Shown in pieces: positions 47,122 to 60,408 of a DNA stretch of 64,000 bases (positions are counted from its first letter, which is position 1; every line of letters begins with the position of its first letter). The position numbers were made by a program, and so were the translations under genes. The notes beneath the pieces were generated by a model. It had not been told where the DNA came from and ran no database searches. It saw only the letters and a program-made list of their open reading frames with translations. Source of the stretch: CAURMH01 sp963525745 (GTDB lineage: Bacteria > Pseudomonadota > Gammaproteobacteria > Enterobacterales > Pasteurellaceae); assembly GCA_963525745.1 (NCBI GenBank), contig CAURMH010000001.1, positions 6,379 through 70,378 of the forward strand, read 5' to 3'.

Positions 47122-48381
47122 TTAGGCCCGATAAATAAGTTCCGGCGACACGTTATCTATGATCGTACGCTCACTCACGACAACTTTTTCCAAACGTTCT
47201 AAAGAAGGTAAATCATACATCGTATCTAATAAAATGGCCTCAACAATTGAACGTAAACCACGCGCGCCCGTCTTACGTTCTAAAGCCTTTTTGGCCATCG
47301 CTTTAAGCGCCTCAGGGGTAAATTCAAGCGCCACATCTTCCAATCCGAACAAGGCTTGATATTGTTTAATCAAGGCATTTTTAGGTTCGGTTAGAATCTT
47401 TACCAGCGCGTCTTCATCCAATTCGCTTAATGGCGCAATCATCGGCAAGCGACCAATGAATTCCGGAATTAAGCCGAATTTCATTAAATCATCCGGTTCA
47501 ACCTGGCGAAATAATTCTGAAAGCGATTCTTTTTGTTCTTCTTTTTCGACTTTAGCATTAAACCCAATACCGGTACTCGTTTGGGTTCGTTTAGCAATAA
47601 TTTTATCCAAACCTACAAACGCGCCGCCACAAATAAATAAAATTTTAGACGTATCGACTTTTAGCATTTCCTGCTGCGGATGCTTGCGCCCGCCTTGTGG
47701 CGGAATGGAGGCGATTGTTCCTTCAATCAATTTTAATAAAGCTTGTTGAACTCCCTCACCGGAAACATCACGCGTAATTGAAGCACTTTCGGATTTACGA
47801 CTGATTTTATCAATTTCGTCAATATAAATAATGCCTTGTTCTGCCTTCGTCGTATCATATTCACAATTTTGCAATAATTTTTGTAAAACATTTTCGACAT
47901 CCTCACCCACATAACCCGCTTCAGTCAATGTGGTCGCATCCGCCATTGCAAAAGGGACATTTAAACGACGCGCCAACGTCTGAGCTAATAAAGTCTTACC
48001 GCTACCTGTCGGGCCGATTAACAAAATATTACTCTTGCCCAATTCGACGTCCTGACTTTGATGATTGGTGCGCAAACGCTTGTAATGATTGTAAACCGCT
48101 ACCGATAACACTTTTTTCGCATAATCCTGACCGATAACATAATCGTCTAAATGTGCCCGAATTTCGTGAGGCGTCGGTAATTTTTGCGGTTCTTCCTGAA
48201 TCGTAGGCGCTTGTCCTTCGGCGTCCCGGTCTTCAGTTTTGTCATCATGCTGTAGTAGTGAATAACATTGATTGATACATTCGTTACAAATATACCCCTC
48301 TTCACCGGCAATCAAGCTGTCGACTTCATGTTTCGCCTTACCGCAGAATGAGCAATGAAGCTCTTTATCTTTCGTCGTCAT
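47122..48381 (-). CDS. clpX: ATP-dependent Clp protease ATPase subunit ClpX
   Basis: ClpX unfolds substrates and feeds them to ClpP. The 419 residues have the N-terminal zinc-binding domain (CSFCGK and CNECINQC), Walker [13 protein letters not shown], Walker [11 protein letters not shown], the ClpP-docking IGF loop in TSTGIGFNA, and the C-terminal sensor 2 GARGLRSI. It lies 8 bp after clpP. Its stop codon overlaps an uptake sequence (47114-47122). Confidence 0.99.
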   Translation of the reverse strand: MTTKDKELHCSFCGKAKHEVDSLIAGEEGYICNECINQCYSLLQHDDKTEDRDAEGQAPTIQEEPQKLPTPHEIRAHLDDYVIGQDYAKKVLSVAVYNHYKRLRTNHQSQDVELGKSNILLIGPTGSGKTLLAQTLARRLNVPFAMADATTLTEAGYVGEDVENVLQKLLQNCEYDTTKAEQGIIYIDEIDKISRKSESASITRDVSGEGVQQALLKLIEGTIASIPPQGGRKHPQQEMLKVDTSKILFICGGAFVGLDKIIAKRTQTSTGIGFNAKVEKEEQKESLSELFRQVEPDDLMKFGLIPEFIGRLPMIAPLSELDEDALVKILTEPKNALIKQYQALFGLEDVALEFTPEALKAMAKKALERKTGARGLRSIVEAILLDTMYDLPSLERLEKVVVSERTIIDNVSPELIYRA

Positions 48382-48389
48382 TTTTATTC

Positions 48390-48971
48390 CTAACGCTTAA
48401 CCATTACTTCATCAATTAAACCATATTCGCATGCTTCCGCTGCGGACATAAAATTATCCCGATCCGTATCTTTCTCAATTTGAGCGAAATCTTGTCCGGT
48501 ATGGAACGCTAAGCGTTCATTAAGTGTTCGTTTAATCTTTAACATTTCCTGTGCATGTATTTGAATATCGGATGCCTGACCGCGAAAACCGCCTAACGGC
48601 TGATGAATCATTACGCGAGCGTGTGGTAGCGCCGCCCGTTTACCGGAAGCCCCGGCCGCCAATAAGAAAGCCCCCATAGAACAGGCTTGACCGATACAAA
48701 GCGTACGAACATCCGGTTTAATAAATTGCATCGTGTCATAAATCGCCATTCCCGCGGTTACAGAACCGCCCGGCGAATTAATATAAATACTAATATCTTT
48801 TTTAGGATCTTCGGATTCAAGAAATAACAATTGTGCAACAATCAGATTTGCCATATTGTCTTCGACTTCACCGCTTAAAAAAATCACGCGCTCTTTTAGT
48901 AACCGGGAATAAATATCAAACGAACGCTCTCCACGTGAAGTTTGTTCAATAACCATAGGAATAAGCGCCAT
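48390..48971 (-). CDS. clpP: ATP-dependent Clp protease proteolytic subunit
   Basis: ClpP is the serine protease of the ClpXP and ClpAP complexes. The 193 residues have the catalytic Ser98 in [11 protein letters not shown], His123 in [12 protein letters not shown] and a downstream aspartate in [10 protein letters not shown]. It follows tig and precedes clpX, the standard tig-clpP-clpX order. Confidence 0.99.
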   Translation of the reverse strand: MALIPMVIEQTSRGERSFDIYSRLLKERVIFLSGEVEDNMANLIVAQLLFLESEDPKKDISIYINSPGGSVTAGMAIYDTMQFIKPDVRTLCIGQACSMGAFLLAAGASGKRAALPHARVMIHQPLGGFRGQASDIQIHAQEMLKIKRTLNERLAFHTGQDFAQIEKDTDRDNFMSAAEACEYGLIDEVMVKR

Positions 48972-49016
48972 AACCTCTCCTTAATTAAGAATAATTAAAT
49001 TCATAAAGTCGATAAC

Positions 49017-49045
49017 AAAAGTGCGGCCGTTTTGACCGCACTTTT
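49017..49045 (-). terminator. Hairpin from an uptake-sequence pair between tig and clpP
   Basis: AAAAGTGCGG and CCGCACTTTT form a perfect 10-bp stem around a 9-nt loop, 16 bp after the tig stop and 46 bp before clpP. The right arm is a full uptake sequence; the left has C for T at position nine. It may reduce readthrough from tig into clpPX. Confidence 0.65.
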
Positions 49046-49060
49046 AACTCAGCATTTAAA

Positions 49061-50359
49061 TTAGAACTGTGGATTCATTACTTCGTCAAACGTAGACGGC
49101 TTTTCGGTCACTTGTGCTTTAGCCAAAACGGCATCAACGACCTGCTCTTCTAATACCACATTACGTAAATTACTCATTAGCTCTTTATTTTTGCTATAGT
49201 AGTCAATAACTTCCTGTGGTTGTTCATACGCAGAAGCAATATCGCTAATCATGGTTTTAACGCGTTCATCATCCACTTTCAATCCATTATCCGCCACAAC
49301 TTCGGAGAATAACAGACCGACTTGAACACGGCGTTTTGCTTCCGCTTCAAATAATTCACGCGGTAGCTGTTCCGCCTGCTGTGCATTGCCGCCAAAACGC
49401 TTTGCCGCTTGATCACGCAATTCGCTAATTTCTTCGTCAATTGCAACGGTAGGCACTTCAATCGGATTCTGCTCAATTAAACCGGCAATAACCTGATTTT
49501 TAACACGGGAAACCAATGCATTTTTTAACTCACGTTCCATATTTTTGCGAATTTCCGCGCGCAAATCAGCGACTGTTTTTGTATTCGGACCGAATTTTGC
49601 CACAAACTCATTGGTTAACTCCGGCAACACCATACTTTCTACTTTTTTCAACGTAATAGCAAACTTGGCCGCTTTACCTTTTAATTCTTCAGAATGGTAC
49701 TCTGCAGGGAAAGTCACATCAATGTCAAATTGCTCGCCTGCTTTATGTCCGACGATGCCTTCTTCAAATCCCGGGATCATACGACCTTGGCCCATCGCCA
49801 AAACAAAATCGGACGATTTACCGCCAGCAAATTCCTCGCCGTTCACAGAACCGACAAAATCAATGGTTACACGGTCGTCGGCTTTAACGGAATCATGACT
49901 TTCGACCCAGGTTGCTTGTTGTTTACGTAAAACGTCTACCATTTTATCAATATCGGCATCTGTAATTTCTACAACCGGTTTTTCAACCTTGATATTTTCT
50001 AAGCCTTGCAATTTAATTTCCGGATAGACTTCAAAAGTGGCGCTAAAAACCAAATCCTGTTTCGGTTCAAAACGCTCTACCGTAAAATCCGGGCGACCTG
50101 CAATATTGATTTTCTCGGATATTACCGCATCGTAAAAGCGGCGCGGCAATAAGCCGGCTAACACTTCTTGACGAATAGATTCGCCAAAACGACTTTCGAT
50201 AATGTGTGCAGGGACTTTTCCTTTACGGAAGCCGTCAACGCGAACATTTTTCGCAGTACGTTTAAATTCCTCAGCAATCGCTTTTTCAACGACTTCGGCA
50301 GGGACCGTAATCGCCACTCGACGTTCTAAACCTTGTGTCGTTTCAATATTTAATGCCAT
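49061..50359 (-). CDS. tig: Trigger factor
   Basis: Trigger factor is the ribosome-bound chaperone with peptidyl-prolyl isomerase activity. The 432 residues match the E. coli length. The ribosome-binding signature GFRKGKVP (44-51) is exact, the FKBP-like domain is at about 155-240 ([17 protein letters not shown]), and the C-terminal arm domain follows. Upstream is a promoter with TATAAT. Confidence 0.98.
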   Translation of the reverse strand: MALNIETTQGLERRVAITVPAEVVEKAIAEEFKRTAKNVRVDGFRKGKVPAHIIESRFGESIRQEVLAGLLPRRFYDAVISEKINIAGRPDFTVERFEPKQDLVFSATFEVYPEIKLQGLENIKVEKPVVEITDADIDKMVDVLRKQQATWVESHDSVKADDRVTIDFVGSVNGEEFAGGKSSDFVLAMGQGRMIPGFEEGIVGHKAGEQFDIDVTFPAEYHSEELKGKAAKFAITLKKVESMVLPELTNEFVAKFGPNTKTVADLRAEIRKNMERELKNALVSRVKNQVIAGLIEQNPIEVPTVAIDEEISELRDQAAKRFGGNAQQAEQLPRELFEAEAKRRVQVGLLFSEVVADNGLKVDDERVKTMISDIASAYEQPQEVIDYYSKNKELMSNLRNVVLEEQVVDAVLAKAQVTEKPSTFDEVMNPQF

Positions 50360-50430
50360 TTGTTACCTCAATTATTGACACCCGGCAAACGCGTACCGAA
50401 TGCGTATTCTACAAAAATAAAAGTTGCCGA

Positions 50431-50459
50431 ATTATAACGAAAGAAAAGCGGACAGTCGA
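50431..50459 (-). promoter_or_regulatory. Likely tig promoter
   Basis: On the minus strand TCGACT (50454-50459) and a perfect TATAAT (50431-50436) are 17 bp apart, with transcription starting near 50424, about 65 bp before the tig start codon. Confidence 0.6.
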
Positions 50460-50523
50460 TAGAAAGTCGATAAATCGGTCAAAAATGCGCTTAGCCGTTC
50501 GCTTTATCGGCAAATTTAAGAAA

Positions 50524-50551
50524 AAAGTGCGGCCATTTTTGACCGCACTTG
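50524..50551 (-). terminator. Uptake-sequence hairpin after the kbp gene
   Basis: AAGTGCGGCC and its partner ACCGCACTT can form a stem of about 9 bp just after the kbp stop codon. Like the tig/clpP hairpin, the left arm has the variant AAGTGCGGC. Confidence 0.55.
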
Positions 50552-50558
50552 GTAAAAA

Positions 50559-50999
50559 TTATAAATTCTTCGGTAAACGGATTTTTTGTCCCGGGAAAAT
50601 CTTATCCGCGTCTTTAATCACTTCCTTATTGGCGTCGACAATGGCGTTATATTTTGCGCCGTTGCCATAGGCTTTTTCAGCGATCTTCCACAACGTATCG
50701 CCCTTCTGAATGACATAAAATTCATCATCGCCGGCTAATGTTTCACCATTATTAATCGTGACGTTATTTGTTACCGAATTGATGCCGAAAATATTCCCCA
50801 CCATCAACACGGCCTTTTCTAAGGCTTCCGCAGAGAGCGCTTCGCCTTGAATGTTAGCCACGCCGTTTTCAACCGTTACGGAGACATTTTCAACGCCCGG
50901 ATTATCTTCTTCAATATGCTTCGTTACCGCTTGAGAAGCCTCTTCTTCTTTTGAAAAAATTTTCTTTCCGATATCACTGACAAAATCAAACAAGCCCAT
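50559..50999 (-). CDS. kbp: BON-LysM protein Kbp (YgaU-like)
   Basis: E. coli Kbp binds cytoplasmic potassium ions. The 146 residues have the family opening MGLFDFVSDIGKKIF, a BON domain (about 25-85: VSVTVENGVANIQGEALS) and a C-terminal LysM domain (about 93-143: FYVIQKGDTLWKIAEKAYGNG), with no signal peptide. The C-terminus KIFPGQKIRLPKNL is typical. It stands alone between tig and glmU on the same strand. Confidence 0.93.
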   Translation of the reverse strand: MGLFDFVSDIGKKIFSKEEEASQAVTKHIEEDNPGVENVSVTVENGVANIQGEALSAEALEKAVLMVGNIFGINSVTNNVTINNGETLAGDDEFYVIQKGDTLWKIAEKAYGNGAKYNAIVDANKEVIKDADKIFPGQKIRLPKNL

Positions 51000-51133
51000 G
51001 GTTTTTTCCTCTTTAAAATCATTGATTATTCATGCTCTGCTCGCGCAGCAGAAATAAAAATACAATAAAGATGACCAAATCGCAACGCCGAATCAAACTT
51101 GCGTAAAAATAACCGCACTTTAACGTCTAAAAC

Positions 51134-52501
51134 TTACTTTTTCGTCGGACGTTGCCAGCCTTGAATGTGCTTTTGCGGCACTCGCGTAATCACCAGTTCA
51201 TTTTCCTCGATATTGCGTGTAATCGTCGAACCGGCACCAATGGTGGCACCATCGGCGACGCTGACCGGTGCAACCAGCTGCGTATCCGAACCGACAAAAA
51301 CATTGTTGCCGATAATCGTTTTGAATTTATTCGCCCCGTCATAATTGCAGGTAATCACCCCGGCGCCGATATTACAACTATCGCCGATTTCGGCATCGCC
51401 TACATAAGCTAAATGATTCACTTTCGATCCCACACCGATGACTGATTTTTTCACTTCGACAAAGTTACCGATATGCGTTTCGGCAGCAAGTTCGGCGCCG
51501 GGGCGCAAGCGTGAAAACGGCCCGATGGCGGCTTTTTCGCCGATGACGGAATCTTCCAGGATAGAATAAGGTTTTACCTCAACATCGTCACCAATGACCA
51601 CATTTTTTAAAACACAGCCCGTACCGATTTTTACGCGATCGCCCAACCGAACATGCCCTTCAATAATCACATTCGTATCAATTTCTACCTCTTTGCCGTG
51701 TTCTAATGTCCCGCGCAAATCAAAACGTTCCGGATCAAGTAACATTACGCCGGCCAACAACAACCGTTCCGCTTGTTTACGCTGAAAATAACGTTCTAAC
51801 GCAACCAGCTGTAAACGATTATTTGCACCTTCGACTTCCATGTAATCGGCCGCTTGCACCGCAATGACAGAACAGCCATCACGATTCGCCAGGGCGATAA
51901 CATCGGTCATATAATATTCGCCTTGCGCATTATTATTATCCAATTGTGCCAGCCATTTTTTCAGATGTACACCGTCCAACACCATCACGCCGGTATTGAC
52001 TTCATGAATATTCAATTGTTCTGCGTTCGCATCTTTTTGTTCGACAATCGCTACGACGCGACCGTTTTCGCGGATAATACGTCCGTACCCCGTCGGATTG
52101 TCCAATGTGACCGTTAACAAGGCGATTCCGCCTTCCGGTTTAGCGGCAATCAACCGGGTTAGCGTTTCTTTTGTAATCAACGGCGCATCGCCATACAGCA
52201 TAATAATGTTTTCATTGTCGCGCAAGAACGGCGCCGCTTGTTGCATCGCATGTCCGGTGCCTAATTGCTCGGCTTGAAATACCCAATTGACCTTTTCATC
52301 GGCCAACCGCGCACGCATTAAATCGCCGCAATAGCCATAAATTAAGTGAATATTTTCCGCACCAAGTTGATGAGCGGTATCAATTACATGTTTTACCATC
52401 GGTTTGCCTGCGACGTTATGTAACACTTTCGGTAACGTCGAATGCATACGGGTGCCTTTACCTGCCGCCAAAATGACGACGCTTAACGGGTGCTCGTTCA
52501 T
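51134..52501 (-). CDS. glmU: Bifunctional GlmU (UDP-GlcNAc synthesis)
   Basis: GlmU acetylates glucosamine-1-phosphate and then attaches UMP, giving UDP-GlcNAc for wall and lipid A. The 455 residues have the N-terminal uridyltransferase loop [19 protein letters not shown] and a C-terminal left-handed beta-helix of hexapeptide repeats with [31 protein letters not shown] and [13 protein letters not shown]. It is divergent from anmK-murQ, which feed GlcNAc-6-phosphate into the same pool. Confidence 0.98.
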   Translation of the reverse strand: MNEHPLSVVILAAGKGTRMHSTLPKVLHNVAGKPMVKHVIDTAHQLGAENIHLIYGYCGDLMRARLADEKVNWVFQAEQLGTGHAMQQAAPFLRDNENIIMLYGDAPLITKETLTRLIAAKPEGGIALLTVTLDNPTGYGRIIRENGRVVAIVEQKDANAEQLNIHEVNTGVMVLDGVHLKKWLAQLDNNNAQGEYYMTDVIALANRDGCSVIAVQAADYMEVEGANNRLQLVALERYFQRKQAERLLLAGVMLLDPERFDLRGTLEHGKEVEIDTNVIIEGHVRLGDRVKIGTGCVLKNVVIGDDVEVKPYSILEDSVIGEKAAIGPFSRLRPGAELAAETHIGNFVEVKKSVIGVGSKVNHLAYVGDAEIGDSCNIGAGVITCNYDGANKFKTIIGNNVFVGSDTQLVAPVSVADGATIGAGSTITRNIEENELVITRVPQKHIQGWQRPTKK

Positions 52502-52629
52502 AATTTTCTCTGCGTTGATTAAATCATAATTCGTCGCTATTTTAACCTAGATTTATCCGACAAACAAAAAGGAAAATAGGCGATAAATCAGGTAAAATAG
52601 TCACAACAATGGTTTAATGATGGGGAATA

Positions 52630-54668
<2,039 letters not shown>

Positions 54669-54717
54669 TTTTCCCTCCATGCCGCCTCAAATTCCGTGTA
54701 GGGGAAACAAGCCGCCG

Positions 54718-55566
54718 CTATAAAACATAAGGCAGCGGCTGAATTGTCAGTGCCGCGCCGTTTTGCGGTAATCGTAGCGGCATATCGAGTTGAATATCGT
54801 TATTCATCACGACCTGTAACCATAAAACATGGTCAATATTGACCGCACTGATGATCGTGCCGGTTTTTCGCCACTGGCTTTCTAATTGCATTTCAATTCC
54901 CGTCCCTAATTCGGGGCAATATTCGCGGCCATCGGCCGAATCACTTTTTAGGTTAAACAAAGCGCGTTTATTCGCCCCGCGATATTTTGCTCGCGCAACG
55001 GTTTCCTGCCCGATGTAACAGCCTTTGGAAAACGAAATCGCCTGCTCGATCACTTGTAAATTCAGCGCTTGAGGAATAAACAGATTTTGCGTTTGCGGGC
55101 TTAAATTCGGTAAGCCGGCTTGAATATCCAAATATTCCCATTGTGCAACGCTTCCATTAAATACCACCGGCAACGGCGTAGGATGGAGCAAAATCGCCCG
55201 TTCATCAGGCAGTTCGATAGAAAATTCCGCTTGAATCTGACCGCACTTTTTGCCGACAAGACCGATAAGTTGCCAATCTAACGGCTGAAAAACAATCTTT
55301 GAAAAGACGGCGTATTTTTTTAATGCCGCCAATGCACTTGGCAACAGCGCCCGCTTAATCAGCAAAAAAAAGCGATGTCGATTTAAGCGAATCAAACGAA
55401 AAATGGAAGTGACTTTGCCTTGCGGATCGCAATGGGCGGTTAATGTGGACTGACCGTCGCGCAACTGACAAACATCGGTCGTTAATTGCCCCTGTAAATA
55501 TTTTTCCGCCTCGTCGCCCGTCGCTTCAATAAGGCAATATTGTTCAAGTCGAATAAATGTCGTCAT
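54718..55566 (-). CDS. ygfZ: Folate-binding protein YgfZ
   Basis: YgfZ helps make or repair certain iron-sulfur enzymes, including the tRNA-thiolating MiaB, and is related to glycine-cleavage T-protein. The 282 residues are shorter than E. coli YgfZ (326). The signature KGCYIGQETVAR (K181, C183) is intact, and the N-terminal LQGQLTTDVCQL is typical. It lies 8 bp after yicC on the same strand. Confidence 0.92.
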   Translation of the reverse strand: MTTFIRLEQYCLIEATGDEAEKYLQGQLTTDVCQLRDGQSTLTAHCDPQGKVTSIFRLIRLNRHRFFLLIKRALLPSALAALKKYAVFSKIVFQPLDWQLIGLVGKKCGQIQAEFSIELPDERAILLHPTPLPVVFNGSVAQWEYLDIQAGLPNLSPQTQNLFIPQALNLQVIEQAISFSKGCYIGQETVARAKYRGANKRALFNLKSDSADGREYCPELGTGIEMQLESQWRKTGTIISAVNIDHVLWLQVVMNNDIQLDMPLRLPQNGAALTIQPLPYVL

Positions 55567-55574
55567 CGGCTTTC

Positions 55575-56438
55575 CTATTCAAGATTTTGAATCTGTTCGC
55601 GCATTTGCTCAATTAACACTTTCAACTCCACGCCGGAAGCCGTAATTTCCGCATTAATCGATTTGGAGCTTAACGTATTAGATTCACGATTGAGTTCCTG
55701 CATCATAAAATCGAGCTTACGCCCCACAGCGCCGCCCTTTTGCAAAATATTTGTTGTTTCTTTGACATGCATTTGCAGCCGATCCAATTCTTCCTCAACG
55801 TCAATACGTTGCGCCAATAAGACCATTTCCTGTTCGAGGCGCTGCGGCTCTAGTTGCAATTGCGCCTCCTGAAAACGCTGTAATAACCGGTCGCGCTGCC
55901 ATTGTAAAACCGACGGCATTTGTGACCGCACTTTCTCGACTTCTAGGTTGATCGCCTCCAAGCGCTGTTGAATAATCGCCTGTAATTTAGCGCCTTCGCG
56001 ACCGCGCATCGCGATAAAGTCACTCAATAATTCGTCAAAGGCCGATAGCAAATCTAAACTCATGGTGTCTAAATCCTGCTCCGGCACTTCTACCACGCCG
56101 GGATAGCGTAAAATATCCGTTAAGTTGATTTCTCCTTCACCCGCCTCGTTTTTTATCCATTGTAGCGACTGAATAACCTGTTTCGTCCAGTCGCGATTTA
56201 AATGTAACGCCGAGGCCGTTTGATTGTTATGTTCAATGCGGAGCGTGCATTCGATTTTTCCGCGCGTTAAACGCTGGCGCAACTTGTCACGCAACGAATT
56301 TTCCAAACCACGGAACGCTTCCGGCAGACGAAAAAAAGGCTCCAAATAACGTTGATTTACCGAGCGAATTTCCCATACGGCCTCGCCCCAGCTTTTCTTT
56401 ATTTCAAGGCGCGCAAAGCCTGTCATACTATAAATCAT
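55575..56438 (-). CDS. yicC: YicC family endoribonuclease
   Basis: YicC-type proteins are recently recognised endoribonucleases; in E. coli YicC affects decay of some small RNAs. The 287 residues have the family opening MIYSMTGFARLEIKKSWGEAVWEIRSVNQRYLEP style, LTRGKIECTLR, and the C-terminal DUF1732 region KLDFMMQELNRESNTLSSKS. It precedes ygfZ by 8 bp. It follows greB on the same strand by 86 bp. Confidence 0.95.
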   Translation of the reverse strand: MIYSMTGFARLEIKKSWGEAVWEIRSVNQRYLEPFFRLPEAFRGLENSLRDKLRQRLTRGKIECTLRIEHNNQTASALHLNRDWTKQVIQSLQWIKNEAGEGEINLTDILRYPGVVEVPEQDLDTMSLDLLSAFDELLSDFIAMRGREGAKLQAIIQQRLEAINLEVEKVRSQMPSVLQWQRDRLLQRFQEAQLQLEPQRLEQEMVLLAQRIDVEEELDRLQMHVKETTNILQKGGAVGRKLDFMMQELNRESNTLSSKSINAEITASGVELKVLIEQMREQIQNLE

Positions 56439-56524
56439 AAATCCTCATTAAATTAAATCGTCATTTATCGACGCTATTGTAATAACAAACCGCCCAAATT
56501 GCGACCTTATCCCGAAAATAACGC

Positions 56525-57001
56525 TCAGACTTCATACCAAATTCGATTAATATAAAAATTCACTCTCCCTGCCGGTGTTTCGACCCAAATGTCGTCATCA
56601 ATCTGTTTGCCGATGAGCGCTCTGGCCACCGGCGAATCAATGGAAATCCAATGTTTGGCAGGATCAAATTCGTCGCAACCGACCAAACGATATTGTTTAA
56701 TTTCGCCCTGTTCATTTTCCAGTTCCACCCAAGCGCCGAAAAAAACCTTTCCCTCCTGCCGTGGCGAATAATCGACGATTTGTAGCACTTCCAGGCGTTT
56801 TGTTAAAAACCGTACGCGTCGATCGATTTCTCTTAAACGCCGTTTACCGTAAATATATTCGGCATTTTCGCTACGATCACCCAATGCAGCGGCGTCGGAC
56901 ACGGCTTGGGTCACTTTCGGACGCTCTTCTTTCCATAAAAATTTCAGTTCTTGATCCAGTCGATTCCAACCTTGGCGCGTAATGTAGTTTGATTTTGCCA
57001 T
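56525..57001 (-). CDS. greB: Transcription elongation factor GreB
   Basis: GreB rescues backtracked RNA polymerase by transcript cleavage. From ATG 57001 it has 158 residues, with the coiled coil GDRSENAEYIYGKRRLREIDRRVRFL and the acidic tip (D and E of GDRSENAEY). The C-terminal FKBP-like domain includes KVFFGAWVELENEQGE. A GTG at 57016 in frame overlaps the GAGGA ribosome-binding site, so it is not the start. It is divergent from tex, the H. influenzae arrangement. Confidence 0.97.
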   Translation of the reverse strand: MAKSNYITRQGWNRLDQELKFLWKEERPKVTQAVSDAAALGDRSENAEYIYGKRRLREIDRRVRFLTKRLEVLQIVDYSPRQEGKVFFGAWVELENEQGEIKQYRLVGCDEFDPAKHWISIDSPVARALIGKQIDDDIWVETPAGRVNFYINRIWYEV

Positions 57002-57111
57002 AATAAAATTCCTCACAAGAGGTGAAATTATACTGAAAAAGCAACAAATATTTGAGCCGTTTGCCCAAACACAGTATGCTATGCCGGTTTTTTGATAAAA
57101 AGAAGTCTTAT

Positions 57112-59421
57112 ATGTTAAATCAACAAATTAGCCAAATTATTGCAACGGAATTGACCGTTCGACCACAACAAATTCTTGCTGCCATTGAATTATTGGACGA
57201 TGGTAACACGATTCCTTTTATCGCCCGTTATCGAAAAGAAGCGACCGGCGGACTAGACGATACGCAATTACGTCATTTTGAAACCCGTTTGATTTATTTG
57301 CGCGAGCTGGAAGAACGCCGTCAAACCATCTTAAAATCCATTGAAGAGCAAGGAAAATTAACGGAATCGCTGCGTGATAAAATTGACGCGACGCAAAGCA
57401 AAACGGAATTGGAAGATTTATATCTGCCTTATAAACCTAAACGTCGCACTAAAGGGCAAATTGCCATTGAGGCGGGTCTTGCGCCTTTGGCCGATTTATT
57501 ATGGAATGCGCCTGAAAATGATCCGGAATCGACCGCACTTTCGTTTGTCAATCAAGAAAAGGGCGTACCCGATGCTAAATCCGCACTGGACGGCGCACGT
57601 TATATTTTGATGGAGCGTTTTGCCGAAGAGGCCGGTTTATTGGCTAATGTGCGGGATTATTTAGCCAAAAATGCCGTTATCGTCTCAACCGTGCTTGAAG
57701 GAAAAGAAACCGAAGGCGCAAAATTTCAGGATTATTTCGATTATCGCGAACCGTTGAAAAACGTGCCGTCCCACCGTGCATTGGCGATGTTTCGAGGCCG
57801 TAACGAAGGTTTCCTACAATTAAGTTTAAATGCCGATCCTGACGCGGAGGAAGGGACACGACACAGTTATTGCGAAGACATCATCCGTGATTACCTAAAT
57901 GTTCACTTCAGCGGCCAAGCGGCAGATAAATGGCGGGAACAAGTGATTGCCTGGACGTGGAAAATTAAAGTATCGCTACATTTGGAAACGGAATTGATGG
58001 CAAGTTTACGGGAAAAAGCGGAAGAAGAAGCCATTGATGTTTTCGCCCGAAATTTGACCGCACTTTTGATGGCCGCGCCGGCCGGTGCGAAAAATACCAT
58101 GGGGCTGGATCCGGGCTTGCGAACGGGAGTAAAAGTCGCCGTTGTGGATAATACCGGCAAATTATTGGAAACCGCGACAATTTATCCCCATACCGGACGT
58201 GAAAATGAAGCGCAAATCGCCCTTTTGGGACTCATTCGCAAACATCATGTCGAATTAATCGCCATCGGTAACGGTACGGCATCCCGCGAAACTGAACGAT
58301 TTGCCAAAAACGTGATTAAAGAAATCAAAGAAAATAAACCACAAACCGTGGTCGTCAGCGAGGCGGGGGCTTCCGTTTATTCCGCTTCGGAATTCGCAGC
58401 AAATGAATTTCCTGATTTGGATGTATCTCTGCGCGGGGCGGTTTCGATTGCCCGCCGTTTGCAGGATCCTCTGGCGGAATTGGTAAAAATTGAGCCGAAA
58501 GCTATTGGGGTCGGGCAATATCAGCATGATGTGAATCAAAGCCAATTGGCTCGTAAACTGGATGCCGTAGTAGAAGATTGTGTGAATGCCGTCGGGGTGG
58601 ATTTAAACACGGCGTCTGCGCCATTACTTGCGCGTGTTGCCGGAATGACCAAAGTACTTGCTCAAAATATCGTCAGTTATCGTGATGAACACGGCCGGTT
58701 TGAAAGTCGGACCGAACTGAAAAACGTACCGCGTTTGGGGCCGAAAGCGTTTGAACAATGCGCCGGTTTTATGCGGATTGCGAAGGGAAAAAATCCGCTG
58801 GATGCCTCAGGCGTCCATCCGGAAGCCTATCCGGTGGTAGAAAAAATTCTACAAGCGACGGCTCAATCCATTCAGACGTTGATGGGGAATGCCGGATTGG
58901 TTCGTCAATTGGATGCAAAACAATTTATTGACGCTCAATTCGGCTTGCCGACCGTGCAGGATATTTTCAAAGAATTGGAAAAACCGGGACGGGATCCACG
59001 CGGCGAGTTTAAAACGGCCGCCTTTGCGGAAGGTATCGAAACAATCACCGATTTAAAAGCGGGGATGATTTTGGAAGGCACGGTAACGAATGTGACAAAT
59101 TTCGGCGCTTTTGTCGATATTGGCGTTCACCAAGACGGACTTGTTCATATTTCTTCCCTGAGCGATAAATTTGTCGAAGATCCTCACCAAATCATCAAAA
59201 CCGGCGATATTGTTAAAGTGAAGGTGCTTGAAGTTGATGTCGCACGCAAACGTATTGCGTTGACGATGCGCTTGGAGGAAAGTGCGGTTAAAAACGAAGG
59301 AAAATCCGACCGCACTTTAAATGCCCCGCGAGGAAATTTAGCACGCCGAGAACCTTATCCGCAAAGCAATAGCGCGATGGGGAACGCCCTTGCTAATGCG
59401 TTGAAGAATCGGAAAAAATAA
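57112..59421 (+). CDS. tex: Tex family RNA-binding transcription protein
   Basis: Tex is a conserved RNA-binding protein related to eukaryotic Spt6, with a role in transcription or tolerance of stress. From ATG 57112 it has 769 residues, with the N-terminal helical region (ETELLLPTK-type [19 protein letters not shown]), the YqgF-like domain ([16 protein letters not shown]), HhH motifs ([27 protein letters not shown]) and a C-terminal S1 domain (about 650-722: [21 protein letters not shown]). A longer frame from 57052 overlaps the divergent promoter. Confidence 0.96.
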   Translation: MLNQQISQIIATELTVRPQQILAAIELLDDGNTIPFIARYRKEATGGLDDTQLRHFETRLIYLRELEERRQTILKSIEEQGKLTESLRDKIDATQSKTELEDLYLPYKPKRRTKGQIAIEAGLAPLADLLWNAPENDPESTALSFVNQEKGVPDAKSALDGARYILMERFAEEAGLLANVRDYLAKNAVIVSTVLEGKETEGAKFQDYFDYREPLKNVPSHRALAMFRGRNEGFLQLSLNADPDAEEGTRHSYCEDIIRDYLNVHFSGQAADKWREQVIAWTWKIKVSLHLETELMASLREKAEEEAIDVFARNLTALLMAAPAGAKNTMGLDPGLRTGVKVAVVDNTGKLLETATIYPHTGRENEAQIALLGLIRKHHVELIAIGNGTASRETERFAKNVIKEIKENKPQTVVVSEAGASVYSASEFAANEFPDLDVSLRGAVSIARRLQDPLAELVKIEPKAIGVGQYQHDVNQSQLARKLDAVVEDCVNAVGVDLNTASAPLLARVAGMTKVLAQNIVSYRDEHGRFESRTELKNVPRLGPKAFEQCAGFMRIAKGKNPLDASGVHPEAYPVVEKILQATAQSIQTLMGNAGLVRQLDAKQFIDAQFGLPTVQDIFKELEKPGRDPRGEFKTAAFAEGIETITDLKAGMILEGTVTNVTNFGAFVDIGVHQDGLVHISSLSDKFVEDPHQIIKTGDIVKVKVLEVDVARKRIALTMRLEESAVKNEGKSDRTLNAPRGNLARREPYPQSNSAMGNALANALKNRKK

Positions 59422-59453
59422 CCAACGTTTTTATTGCATTATATAAAGCGGCC

Positions 59454-59482
59454 GTTGTTGTTAATAATTAATGAACAACAAC
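59454..59482. terminator. Inverted repeat between convergent tex and the lipoprotein gene
   Basis: GTTGTTGTT and AACAACAAC are a perfect 9-bp stem around an 11-nt AT-rich loop in the 79-bp gap between two converging genes. It lacks an immediate T-run, so its use as a terminator is uncertain. Confidence 0.4.
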
Positions 59483-59500
59483 AGTAGCTTTGTTTTTTGC

Positions 59501-60397
59501 TTATTCGGAGAAAAAATAAGCGTTTTGCGTTTTAAATTCAGATTTAAGTAACGTCTTCACATCAGACCAGCGCAACATAATATCCGGCGTCCCTTCTGCA
59601 AAGGAGGCGATTTCGTAAGGCTGATATACAAAATGGATGCCGTCATAATCAAAATAAATATTTGTCGTGACAGGGAGCGGATCCTGTTGTGCAGTTAAGG
59701 CGTCGGAGGCATTCGAGTGATAAGATTCGGCAATTAATTCGCCCAATTTTGGCTGATTTTCTTTATCAAATAAATCGTCTAAAGTGATAATTTTTTGCGC
59801 GGTTAAATCAACGGGAAAATAATCAATGTTATACATGCCGTGGGCGCCACCGCTATAGCCGTAGCGATACGCCGAGAAAACGGCAAACTTACCATACTGA
59901 AAGCGGAAATTGAGGTGGAAAATCTCTTCCGTACCAATCACCGGCTCCGCCTTCATTTCAGCCGATTTATCCTTATAAATTTGTTGATATTTTTGTTTCA
60001 ACTCGTCCCGTGTCATTGCTTTCGAGGCAATTTTAAATCCATTTTCGTCATTATCCGAGCCGGCTATAGTAAATAATAAGCGATTAAGCCAGTCAATGTT
60101 GGTGTTAACTGTTGAAAATTCAATATGCAATTCCCCGGATTCCAGCTCAAGGTCATTTTTAGGGTAAATCACCTTTTCTTTTTGATTAAAAACCCTATCG
60201 GGCTCGACGAGAACGGCGGGAATAATCTGTTTGTTTTTTTCATCGGCTAAGGCTAAGTCTGTCTTCAATTGCGCCGTTTCCGAACGCAATTGAGCGATCA
60301 TTTGCTCTTTTTGAGCAAGTTGTTCCGCTGTCTTTTTATCGTCACAACCAGTAATAAACATCATTAAAACTAATGTTGCTACAAATGTTTTTTTCAC
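59501..60397 (-). CDS. Lipoprotein with coiled coil and RsiV-like DUF3298 domain
   Basis: A GTG at 60397 with AAGGAG seven bases upstream gives 298 residues: a lipoprotein signal with lipobox ITGC (Cys18), a short coiled coil (about 25-60: KEQMIAQLRSETAQLKTDLALADE), and a C-terminal DUF3298/RsiV-type domain recognised from YSGGAHGMYNIDYFPVDLTAQKIITLDDLF. Such domains occur in lysozyme-binding anti-sigma factors and surface lipoproteins, but no sigma factor is nearby. It begins 11 bp after the selB stop, so it probably belongs to the selAB transcript. The ligand is unknown. Confidence 0.85.
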   Translation of the reverse strand: MKKTFVATLVLMMFITGCDDKKTAEQLAQKEQMIAQLRSETAQLKTDLALADEKNKQIIPAVLVEPDRVFNQKEKVIYPKNDLELESGELHIEFSTVNTNIDWLNRLLFTIAGSDNDENGFKIASKAMTRDELKQKYQQIYKDKSAEMKAEPVIGTEEIFHLNFRFQYGKFAVFSAYRYGYSGGAHGMYNIDYFPVDLTAQKIITLDDLFDKENQPKLGELIAESYHSNASDALTAQQDPLPVTTNIYFDYDGIHFVYQPYEIASFAEGTPDIMLRWSDVKTLLKSEFKTQNAYFFSE

Positions 60398-60408
60398 AAT
60401 CAATCTCC